This document shows, in pieces, positions 57,262 through 64,000 of a stretch of 64,000 nt of DNA. The notes under the pieces were generated by a model, which did not search any database, was not told where the DNA came from, and worked only from the letters and a program-made list of their open reading frames with translations. Positions within the stretch are counted from its first letter, which is position 1. Every line of letters begins with the position of its first letter. A program made the position numbers and the translations under genes. The stretch spans positions 62,001-126,000 of the forward strand of contig CAZRQL010000003.1 in assembly GCA_964602415.1 (NCBI GenBank), read 5' to 3'. The stretch is from CAZRQL01 sp964602415 (lineage in GTDB: Bacteria > Bacteroidota > Bacteroidia > Cytophagales > Flammeovirgaceae).

Positions 57262-58359
57262 ATGAACAAGGTACTGGTTCTTACGGGGGGGGGAGATTGT
57301 CCCGGACTCAACGCTGTGATTAGGGCTATTGTTAAGCGCGCACAACGAGAAAAAGATTGGCAAGTATTGGGCTGTATTGAAGCCTACAACGGACTGCTTA
57401 ATGACCCTGTCGAAGTGGTTGATTTGATGGATGGAAGGGCTTCTGGTATCCATGTCCGGGGCGGTACGATTATCGGCACCACCACCAAAGGCGGCCCCTT
57501 CAATTGGCCTGTACTCCAAAGCGATGGCTCTTGGGTTGGGGTGGATAGGTCGGACGAGATGATACAGAAAATGAACGAGTTGGGTATCAACGCCGTCATC
57601 AGCATCGGCGGCGATGGTTCGCAGCGCATATCCCAACAGCTTTTTGAAAAAGGTGTCAATATCGTAGGTGTTCCTAAGACCATAGACAACGACCTGAGTG
57701 CCACTGATTTTACTTTTGGTTTTCAGACGGCTGTCAGCGTGGCCACTGATGCAGTGGACAAATTGGTTACCACTGCCGCCAGCCACCACCGCGTGATGAT
57801 TTTGGAGGTTATGGGCAGAGATGCAGGCTGGATTGCCTTGCACAGCGCAATAGCCGGAGGAGCAGAGGTCTGTCTCATCCCCGAGATACCATACAATATT
57901 GAAAATGTATTGGCCAGAGTCGAATCCAGGTACAACAATGGGCGTGGATTTGTGAATATAGTAATAGCCGAAGGAGCAAAAGCGATTGACGGCAAAGTGG
58001 TCGCCAAAAAATCGCAAGAAATTGGATATGAGAACCTTAGACTGGGAGGAGTGGCCTACAAACTCTCACAAGAACTCAAAGCCGCCGGATGCACGGCTGA
58101 CATGAGAGAGATGGTGTTGGGACACCTCCAGCGCGGAGGCTCGCCTATAGCTTTTGATAGGGTACTGGCTTCGCTGTTTGGCATCAAAGCCTTTGAATTG
58201 GTTTTAGATAAAAAATTCGGGCGCATGGTTTCCATCAAAAACAACGACATTACCGATGTCCCGCTTTTAGATGCCATAAAAGACTACAAATACGTAAACC
58301 CTGATTCTTATATTGTCAAAGCGGCCAAGGGCTTAGGGATTTCTTTTGGGGATGAATAG
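57262..58359 (+). CDS. pfkA: 6-phosphofructokinase
   Basis: Glycolytic kinase of the PFK-A family, ~365 aa. Motifs: VLTGGGDCPGLNAVIRAIV, RGGTIIGTTTKGGPF, ISIGGDGSQ, VPKTIDNDLSATDFTFG, EVMGRDAGWIAL and MVLGHLQRGGSP. At the two phosphoryl-donor positions it has Gly (GGDGS) and Lys (PKTIDND). Classical ATP enzymes have Gly/Gly and PPi enzymes Asp/Lys. The Gly/Lys pair, also known in actinobacterial ATP-PFKs, favours ATP but is not decisive. I chose ATG 57262 over TTG 57247. Divergent from sucA. Confidence 0.93.
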   Translation: MNKVLVLTGGGDCPGLNAVIRAIVKRAQREKDWQVLGCIEAYNGLLNDPVEVVDLMDGRASGIHVRGGTIIGTTTKGGPFNWPVLQSDGSWVGVDRSDEMIQKMNELGINAVISIGGDGSQRISQQLFEKGVNIVGVPKTIDNDLSATDFTFGFQTAVSVATDAVDKLVTTAASHHRVMILEVMGRDAGWIALHSAIAGGAEVCLIPEIPYNIENVLARVESRYNNGRGFVNIVIAEGAKAIDGKVVAKKSQEIGYENLRLGGVAYKLSQELKAAGCTADMREMVLGHLQRGGSPIAFDRVLASLFGIKAFELVLDKKFGRMVSIKNNDITDVPLLDAIKDYKYVNPDSYIVKAAKGLGISFGDE

Positions 58360-58385
58360 CGCGTGTCAGCGCTGTTTATTTGTTT
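58358..58385. terminator. Weak terminator candidate between pfkA and the barrel gene
   Basis: A five-base-pair stem AGCGC / GCGCT with a six-base loop, followed on the plus strand by a T-rich tract (GTTTATTTGTTTTTTTT) that also codes the lysine-rich end of the convergent gene. Confidence 0.35.
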
Positions 58386-59113
58386 TTTTTGCGCACCTGC
58401 CTTTTGTAATCTTTATAGTCTTTGCCATAAGATTGTGCCCAGCCTAACTTGGCTCCGTACAAAATGTAGTTGTCGTTGAATAGGGTAGAGGCTTCCTCAG
58501 TTACCCCATCGAGTTTGTCGCTGAAACTAAATCTGCCTCCAGCCTCCAGCACCAGGTAGATATTTCTACGCAGGTAAAATTTGATACCTATGCCGCCCGG
58601 TACAATAGCTGTTATGGGTAAAGACGGTTTAGAGGCTCTGGTGGCATTTCTTCCACCCGATACAGTAGGCTCAAACCAAGTAAGTCCGGCCCCCAAAAAT
58701 ATAAAAGGCTGAACCCTGCCGCCTTTGTCTATCCTGTACTGGGGTACAATATCATAAATAATTTGTGAACTCAGTTCCCAATTGCCGGAGACAAAGGAAA
58801 AATTTCTGGTTTTGACTTTGTCCCCTGAGCGTAGGGTGTATCTTATCAACTCGCTTCTTATACTCAAATAGTGGGTGTGTCGATAGGTCATGCCGCCGCT
58901 AAAGTTTACGTTTAGGGTGTTATTGTTGAGGGCAAAGTCGGTAAATGAACTCAGATCCCCGCTGTAAGCTCCATATCCGTAGCCCACGTGCCAACTGAAA
59001 CTGCTCACTTGGGGGTTGTAGTAATGAAACATAGGGGAAATCCTGGAGGGTTGGGCTTTTGAAATCTGTTGTATTGTCAGAAAGACAAATAAAGCTAACG
59101 CAATGTTTTTCAT
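58376..59113 (-). CDS. Outer-membrane beta-barrel protein, DUF6089/porin-like
   Basis: A 245-aa secreted protein: signal peptide MKNIALALFVFLTIQQISKA, then about eight amphipathic strands (HVGYGYGAYSGDLSSF, NVNFSGGMTYRHTHYLSIRS, VQPFIFLGAGLTWFEP, NIYLVLEAGGRFSFSDKLDG). Ends in a lysine/arginine-rich tail. Small barrels with this AYSGDL / FLGAGLT pattern are common in Bacteroidota, often as DUF6089. Function unknown. It resembles the barrel at 46976 in length and pattern. Confidence 0.8.
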   Translation of the reverse strand: MKNIALALFVFLTIQQISKAQPSRISPMFHYYNPQVSSFSWHVGYGYGAYSGDLSSFTDFALNNNTLNVNFSGGMTYRHTHYLSIRSELIRYTLRSGDKVKTRNFSFVSGNWELSSQIIYDIVPQYRIDKGGRVQPFIFLGAGLTWFEPTVSGGRNATRASKPSLPITAIVPGGIGIKFYLRRNIYLVLEAGGRFSFSDKLDGVTEEASTLFNDNYILYGAKLGWAQSYGKDYKDYKRQVRKKNK

Positions 59114-59412
59114 AAATTTTTCAAAATGATTGGTTCATTTAGAGACTAAAAAAACAACTATTCAAGCAATTATTCTAAAAGACAATTTAATGTGCCCGTT
59201 GTGCAAAGATGTTAAATTTTAAAGCAAGGCGAAAATGATTTTCTTTATTGCCAATTCACAATTTGCTGCCTTCGTATTTATACAAATTTTTAACTCTCAC
59301 TTAGTTGAATTGTGGGATCATTTGAGATGATAAAAATCACCTAATACCCAAACATTCATCATCAAAATTTTTGCCCATTGCAAAGACCTTTGTTGCATCT
59401 ATTTTGATTGCG
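59114..59412. other. Intergenic region upstream of the cbb3 oxidase operon
   Basis: About 300 bp of AT-rich sequence between the divergent barrel gene and ccoS. It must hold both promoters. I see no exact TAnnTTTG box and no clear FNR-type palindrome near the ccoS start. No gene, repeat or terminator is evident. Confidence 0.5.
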
Positions 59413-59610
59413 ATGGGTATCATTTATCTTCTTTTGACTATCAGTTTGATTATGGCCCTGATTTTTCTGGGTATTTTCATCAAAATGTACCGCAGCGGTC
59501 AGTTCGATGACGACTACACGCCCTCTGTTCGGATTTTGTTCGACGACAAACCCAAAGAAGGGGCTCGTAAAGTTTTGTTGCAAGAGGAAACTAAACCTAA
59601 AAATATATGA
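59413..59610 (+). CDS. ccoS: cbb3-type cytochrome oxidase assembly protein CcoS
   Basis: A ~65-aa single-helix protein needed for maturation of the cbb3 oxidase active site. It begins MGIIYLLLTISLIMALIFLG and continues with the family signature YRSGQFDDDYTPSVRILFDD. I chose ATG 59413, because CcoS proteins normally start a few residues before the helix; the upstream TTG at 59371 adds 14 residues. Its stop overlaps the ccoNO start (ATGA). First gene of the oxidase operon. Confidence 0.88.
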   Translation: MGIIYLLLTISLIMALIFLGIFIKMYRSGQFDDDYTPSVRILFDDKPKEGARKVLLQEETKPKNI

Positions 59611-61745
59611 TTGGAGTAGCTAAAACCGCACCTGTTGAGACCAAGGTAGAGCGGATTGAGTATGACAACAGTTTGGTCTTATACTTCGGTATAGCCTCTG
59701 TTGTGTTTGGCTTTATCGGGATGTCGGTAGGGATTTTGATTGCCTTTCAGTTGGCCTTTCCTGATTTGAACTTTGACTTGCCTTTTACCACATTTGGCAG
59801 GATTCGTCCTTTGCACACCAACGCCGTGATTTTTGCTTTTGTGGGCAACGCTATTTTTATGGGTATCTACCATTCTTTGCAGCGGGTACTCAAAGCACGC
59901 CTTTACAGCCGCACATTGGGATTGATTCATTTTTGGGGCTGGCAGTTCATTATCTTGGCAGCCGCCATTACCTTGCCGCTGGGCTACACCACTTCGCACG
60001 AGTACGCGGAGCTTGAGTGGCCTATTGATATCGCCATCACGCTGGTTTGGGTCGTTTTTGGTATCAATATGATTGGCACTATTTTAAACCGCCGCGAAAA
60101 ACACATTTACGTAGCCGTTTGGTTTTATTTGGCTACATGGATTACCGTGGCTATGTTGCACGTTGTCAATTCGATTGAGTTGCCGGTAGGTTGGTTGAAG
60201 AGCTACTATGTATATTCTGGGGTTCAGGACGCGCTGGTACAGTGGTGGTATGGCCACAATGCGGTAGCTTTCTTTTTGACGACTCCCTTTTTAGGCTTGA
60301 TGTATTACTACCTGCCCAAAGCCGCCAATCGCCCTGTTTACTCCTACAAACTTTCGATACTGCACTTTTGGACGCTGATTTTCATATACATTTGGGCGGG
60401 GCCGCACCATTTGCTGTATTCTTCTTTGCCTGATTGGGCGCAGTCGTTGGGTACGGTTTTTTCTGTGATGCTCATTGCTCCTTCTTGGGGCGGTATGATT
60501 AACGGTCTTTTGACCTTGCGAGGAGCTTGGGATAAAGTAAGAGAGGATGCCACTCTGAAATTTTGGGTGGTGGCTCTGACCGCTTACGGTATGGCAACCT
60601 TTGAAGGGCCTATGCTTTCACTCAAAAACGTCAATGCTTTGGCTCACTTTACAGACTGGATAGTAGCCCACGTTCACACAGGGGCTTTAGGCTGGAATGG
60701 CTTTATTGTTTTTGCTATGCTTTACTGGCTTGTTCCTGCTATGTGGCAAACCAAACTGTATTCTCAAAAACTGGCTCACACCCATTTTTGGTTGGGTACA
60801 CTCGGTATCGTGCTTTATGTGATACCTATGTATTGGTCAGGCTTTACCCAAGGGATGATGTGGAAACAGTTTACTGAAGAAGGCATGCTCAAATACCCCA
60901 ACTTCTTGGAGACGGTTACTTGGTTGATTCCTTTGTATATCATGCGCGGGGTAGGTGGTCTTTTGTATTTAGTTGGTTTCTTTGTAATGTGTTACAATTT
61001 GGCCATGACCATTTCTCAGGGCTATTTTATTGCCAATGAACCTGCTGAAGTTACTGTCAGCCATGACCACAAAAGTGGCTACTGGCACAAAGTATTGGAG
61101 CGTTACCCTATGGCTATGTTGGTGTTGTCTTTTGTAGTGGTGGCTATTGGGGGCTTGGTAGAGATGATACCTACATTCATTATCAGTCAAAATGTTCCCA
61201 CTATTGCCTCTATCAAGCCTTATACCGCTCTTGAGTTGGAAGGCCGTGATTTGTACATACGCGAAGGCTGTGTGAATTGCCACTCTCAGATGATACGTCC
61301 TTTCCGTTCTGAGACAGAGCGTTATGGCGAATACTCAAAAGCAGGCGAGTATGTGTACGAGCATCCGTTTTTGTGGGGCAGTAAACGCACAGGGCCTGAC
61401 TTGATGAGGGTTGGCAAAAAATACCCCGATTCTTGGCACTACCACCACATGAGAGAGCCGGTTTCTATGTCCCCGGGCTCTATCATGCCACGCTATCCAT
61501 GGCTGCTCGAAAATCAAATGGATTTCAGTTCAACTGCTACTAAGATGAGAGCCATGCAGACCTTGGGTGTGCCGTACAGTAACGAAGAAATCAAATCTGC
61601 ACAACAATCTATTGAAAAGCAATCTAATGGAATAGTCGAAAACCTCAAAAAAGAAGGTATTGAGACCGCTCCAAATACCGAAATCGTAGCTTTGATAGCT
61701 TATCTGCAACGCCTGGGTACGGACATCAAAAACCATAAACGATAG
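59607..61745 (+). CDS. ccoN: cbb3-type cytochrome c oxidase, fused subunits I and II (CcoN-CcoO)
   Basis: 712 aa. Residues ~25-495 are CcoN, the haem-copper catalytic subunit, with about 12 helices and the metal-binding histidines in RPLHTNAVIFAFVGN, VQWWYGHNAVAFFLTTPF and IVAHVHTGALGWNGF. Residues ~540-712 are CcoO, with a monohaem site YIREGCVNCHSQM (~555) and GSIMPRYPWL. The separate N and O proteins of Proteobacteria are joined here, a fusion that I recall as usual in Bacteroidota. It reduces O2 with high affinity using electrons from cytochrome c. Between ccoS and ccoQ, in an operon. Confidence 0.96.
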   Translation: MIGVAKTAPVETKVERIEYDNSLVLYFGIASVVFGFIGMSVGILIAFQLAFPDLNFDLPFTTFGRIRPLHTNAVIFAFVGNAIFMGIYHSLQRVLKARLYSRTLGLIHFWGWQFIILAAAITLPLGYTTSHEYAELEWPIDIAITLVWVVFGINMIGTILNRREKHIYVAVWFYLATWITVAMLHVVNSIELPVGWLKSYYVYSGVQDALVQWWYGHNAVAFFLTTPFLGLMYYYLPKAANRPVYSYKLSILHFWTLIFIYIWAGPHHLLYSSLPDWAQSLGTVFSVMLIAPSWGGMINGLLTLRGAWDKVREDATLKFWVVALTAYGMATFEGPMLSLKNVNALAHFTDWIVAHVHTGALGWNGFIVFAMLYWLVPAMWQTKLYSQKLAHTHFWLGTLGIVLYVIPMYWSGFTQGMMWKQFTEEGMLKYPNFLETVTWLIPLYIMRGVGGLLYLVGFFVMCYNLAMTISQGYFIANEPAEVTVSHDHKSGYWHKVLERYPMAMLVLSFVVVAIGGLVEMIPTFIISQNVPTIASIKPYTALELEGRDLYIREGCVNCHSQMIRPFRSETERYGEYSKAGEYVYEHPFLWGSKRTGPDLMRVGKKYPDSWHYHHMREPVSMSPGSIMPRYPWLLENQMDFSSTATKMRAMQTLGVPYSNEEIKSAQQSIEKQSNGIVENLKKEGIETAPNTEIVALIAYLQRLGTDIKNHKR

Positions 61746-61749
61746 TATT

Positions 61750-61947
61750 ATGTTCAAGGCTGTGATGGGCGATGCTTTTGATGCAAGCCCGTATATTTTG
61801 ACTTCCTTTTTGATATTTTTTGCATTCTTTATAGGTGTGGTGTTTTGGACGGTTTTTTTATCCAAAAAATATACCGACAAAATGCGAAACCTACCGCTGG
61901 AAGATGACGAAAACCCAACATTCACCACCAAAACACATTTAAAATGA
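61750..61947 (+). CDS. ccoQ: cbb3 oxidase small subunit CcoQ-like
   Basis: A 65-aa protein with one central helix (YILTSFLIFFAFFIGVVFWT) and a polar tail (NLPLEDDENP) typical of CcoQ/FixQ. It stabilises the oxidase complex. It starts 4 bp after ccoNO and overlaps ccoP by four bases (ATGA). Confidence 0.82.
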   Translation: MFKAVMGDAFDASPYILTSFLIFFAFFIGVVFWTVFLSKKYTDKMRNLPLEDDENPTFTTKTHLK

Positions 61948-62783
61948 GAACTAAAAAAATTGCTCTGACTGCACTTTTGGGAATGATGTTAACTCTTCCC
62001 GCCTTTGCTCAAACTACTGCACAGTCTCAGGAGATGTTGCTGATATCCATTATTTGGGGTTTATTAATTTTGCTGATTGTATTGGCTCTGGGTGTGTTTT
62101 TTTCTGTTTGGCAACTTGTAGCCAAACTCAATGAAAAACTTGAGCCTAAAACCCAAACGCAAGGAGAAACATTAACCTTTTGGGAACGGTTTATGGGATT
62201 GAAGCCTATTTCGGCAGAAAAGCAACTCATCATTGAGGGAGAGGATTTTGATGGCATCAAAGAACTCAATAACCCTGTCCCTGCTTGGTTCAATGCACTT
62301 TTCTATGGAACCATATTTATAGGGGTCATTTATATGATTATTTATCATGTAACTTCGACTTGGCCTCTTTCTGCCGATGAATATGACAAAGAAGTCGCAT
62401 TAGCCGCTATTGCGCGCGAAGAGTACCTCAAAAAGTCCGCCAACTCTATTGATGAAACCAATGTCGAACTGGCCATGCAACAAGAAGATATTCAAAAAGG
62501 CAAAGAAATTTTTACGGCCAGTTGCGCAGCCTGTCATGGTAAACTTGGAGAGGGTGGCGTTGGTCCTAACCTGACAGACGAATATTGGCTGCACGGTGGT
62601 GATATCAAAAATATTTTTAAAGTTGTCAAATATGGCGTGCCCGAAAAAGGGATGATACCTTGGCAAGACAAACTGAACCCCAAACAGATTCAGGCGGTTT
62701 CTTCTTATATTCTCACTTTACAAGGCACCAATCCACCCAATGCCAAAGAGCCTCAAGGTGAAAAAATTATCGCTAAAAATTAA
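61944..62783 (+). CDS. ccoP: cbb3 oxidase cytochrome c subunit CcoP
   Basis: A 279-aa membrane cytochrome c. Signal-like start (KIALTALLGMMLTLPAFAQ), two membrane helices (~33-55 and ~117-140), the FDGIKELNNPVPAWF segment typical of CcoP, and one haem-binding site TASCAACHGKLGEGGVGPNL, with the distal Met in KGMIPW. Proteobacterial CcoP has two haems; here only one CxxCH is visible, which fits Bacteroidota relatives. It passes electrons to CcoO/CcoN. Confidence 0.93.
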   Translation: MRTKKIALTALLGMMLTLPAFAQTTAQSQEMLLISIIWGLLILLIVLALGVFFSVWQLVAKLNEKLEPKTQTQGETLTFWERFMGLKPISAEKQLIIEGEDFDGIKELNNPVPAWFNALFYGTIFIGVIYMIIYHVTSTWPLSADEYDKEVALAAIAREEYLKKSANSIDETNVELAMQQEDIQKGKEIFTASCAACHGKLGEGGVGPNLTDEYWLHGGDIKNIFKVVKYGVPEKGMIPWQDKLNPKQIQAVSSYILTLQGTNPPNAKEPQGEKIIAKN

Positions 62784-62812
62784 ATAGCTCTTTAATACAC
62801 ATCAGCCGGATT

Positions 62813-62847
62813 CTACCCTACCCTTGATTCAAATGGGGTAGGGGTAG
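62813..62847. other. Strong inverted repeat between ccoP and ccoG
   Basis: CTACCCTACCC and GGGGTAGGGGTAG pair over about 11 positions with one bulged G and a loop of ~11 bases. No T tract follows on the plus strand, so a simple terminator is unlikely. It may separate ccoG expression from the structural genes by RNA processing or attenuation. Confidence 0.5.
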
Positions 62848-62869
62848 CTGAAGGCAAAAAAAAATACTT

Positions 62870-64000
62870 ATGGCTACATTTAGAGAAGAATTGGGAGTGT
62901 TGGATAAAACAGGCGGGAGGGTCTGGATGTATCCCAAACCGGTAAATGGATTTTATTACTGGGCAAGGAATGTATTTGCTGTTTTCCTGCTGGTATTTCT
63001 TTTTGGGATGCCCTTTGTCAAAGTAAATGGCGATCCCTTTATTTTGATTAATATTTTCGAGCGGAAGTTTATTTTGTTTGGGGTGGTACTGCATCCCCAA
63101 GATTTCTATATCGTAGCCTTGATGATGGTTACAGGGGTGCTTTCCATAGTGTTATTTACGGTGGTGTTTGGACGTGTTTTTTGTGGCTGGGCTTGTCCTC
63201 AAACCATATTTATGGAAATGATTTTTCGCCGTATAGAGTACTGGATAGAAGGCGACCACAAAGCCCAAAAGCGGCTCAATGCCTCACCATGGACAATAGA
63301 AAAAATTATTAAAAAATCGCTTAAATGGAGTGTGTTCTTCATAATTAGTTTCATCATAGCCAATACTTTTTTGGCCTACCTCATAGGAATTGACAACCTC
63401 AAGGTGCTTATTACCGATGGCCCTTTGGCGCATTTGGGTACTTTTAGTCTGCTTTTATTCTTTACAGGAGCTTTTTACACTGTTTTTGCTTATGTGCGCG
63501 AGTTGGTTTGTATTGTGGCCTGTCCTTACGGGAGGCTGCAAAGTGTGATGCTTGACAACAGCTCAATAGTGGTGGCTTATGATTTTGTCAGAGGCGAACC
63601 AAGAGGCAAATCCAAAAAAGGCAATAGTTTTGAGTCTGGCGACTGTGTGGACTGTGGGCACTGTGTGCACGTTTGCCCCACGGGTATAGACATCCGCAAC
63701 GGAACCCAATTGGAGTGCATCAATTGCACAGCCTGCATAGATGCTTGCGATGCCGTGATGGAAAAGGTTCACAAACCCAAAGGCTTGATAAGATATGCTT
63801 CCATCAATAGCATTAAAAACAACAAAAAAGGCACAATATTCACCCCCAGAGCCATAGCCTACAGTGCTGTGATAGCCATTCTTCTCACCATCGTAGGGAG
63901 TTTATTTTTCGGTAAACAAGAGGTTTCGCTGGTGGTCTTGCGTGCTCCCGGGCAGTTGTTCCAAAAAGTAGAGCAGGATAAAATCTCCAATCTCTACAAT
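62870..64000 (+). CDS. ccoG: Cytochrome c oxidase accessory protein CcoG (FixG), C-terminal part missing
   Basis: Membrane copper/redox protein required for cbb3 oxidase maturation. 377 codons are visible and the frame is open at the right window edge. It starts ATFREELGVLDKTGGRVWMY. Several hydrophobic helices surround VFCGWACPQTIFMEMIFRRIE, VCIVACPYGRLQSVML and two 4Fe-4S ferredoxin-type motifs: CVDCGHCVHVCPTGIDIRNG and ECINCTACIDACDAVM. All are hallmarks of CcoG. It follows ccoP after 86 bp containing a strong hairpin. ccoH and ccoI would be expected beyond the edge. Confidence 0.95.
   Translation, partial: MATFREELGVLDKTGGRVWMYPKPVNGFYYWARNVFAVFLLVFLFGMPFVKVNGDPFILINIFERKFILFGVVLHPQDFYIVALMMVTGVLSIVLFTVVFGRVFCGWACPQTIFMEMIFRRIEYWIEGDHKAQKRLNASPWTIEKIIKKSLKWSVFFIISFIIANTFLAYLIGIDNLKVLITDGPLAHLGTFSLLLFFTGAFYTVFAYVRELVCIVACPYGRLQSVMLDNSSIVVAYDFVRGEPRGKSKKGNSFESGDCVDCGHCVHVCPTGIDIRNGTQLECINCTACIDACDAVMEKVHKPKGLIRYASINSIKNNKKGTIFTPRAIAYSAVIAILLTIVGSLFFGKQEVSLVVLRAPGQLFQKVEQDKISNLYN

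Noticed and set aside
59413..64000. FNR or Anr-type oxygen-control site in front of the cbb3 operon
   Set aside because: No TTGAT(N4)ATCAA palindrome or close variant was found near the ccoS start.

Overview
The window is a chromosomal segment of a Bacteroidota bacterium, most likely Cytophagales-like. It carries many families that are largely confined to that phylum: DUF4292, DUF4293, DUF4340, the BT_3928-type DoxX/thioredoxin protein, Bacteroidota-type LptE and Mrp, DUF6089-like barrels, and a fused ccoNO cytochrome oxidase gene. It also shows phylum-type -7 boxes (TAnnTTTG) and no clear Shine-Dalgarno signals. Two 100-N runs (1625-1724 and 33607-33706) are scaffold gaps, and both sit in repetitive sequence.

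Layout. 1-2.7 kb: the 3' part of an S46 dipeptidyl-peptidase and a fasciclin lipoprotein, each followed by a strong terminator. 2.7-12 kb: mrp and alanine dehydrogenase, menA, a PAS/DHp protein without an ATPase domain, DUF4340 and DUF4292 envelope proteins, and a GH57 protein that seems to lack its nucleophile. 12-17.7 kb: a minus-strand cluster of a DoxX/thioredoxin protein, a 1207-aa NtrY-like kinase and an MBL hydrolase. 17.8-28.7 kb: a plus-strand cell-wall block (tandem-fused Ddl, then anmK), RNase R, an MBL plus double cyclic-nucleotide-domain protein, and a CcmF/CcsA haem lyase. 28.7-31.4 kb: a TPR protein, an EEP-family hydrolase and DUF2911. 31.5-42.5 kb: a type I restriction-modification island. 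42.7-54.3 kb: a LysM-array protein, an RND adaptor with a barrel, lptE, a PAS-SpoIIE phosphatase, an MBL hydrolase and a translocase-HEAT-CNB fusion. 54.4-59.1 kb: sucA, pfkA and a barrel. 59.4-64 kb: the cbb3 oxidase operon ccoS-ccoNO-ccoQ-ccoP-ccoG, running off the end.

The most unusual region is the restriction island. The order of transcription (minus strand) is hsdM, a large putative antitoxin, a PIN toxin, a duplicated hsdM 3' fragment, a REP-associated tyrosine transposase (RAYT), hsdS, a GxxExxY protein, a RhuM protein and hsdR. Its reading frames are invaded by at least five families of short palindromic or repeated elements. All have lengths that keep the frame open, and they sit at apparent loop or linker positions. 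A complete DUF559 (Vsr-like) nuclease domain, bounded on both sides by one palindrome family, is inserted in frame inside HsdR between its nuclease and helicase domains. The RAYT is itself invaded by a second palindrome family. This looks like a protein-tolerated repeat-mobilisation system, in which short palindromes, a RAYT and a DUF559 nuclease accumulate in one locus.

All calls come from reading the sequence by eye. No database search or structure prediction was run.
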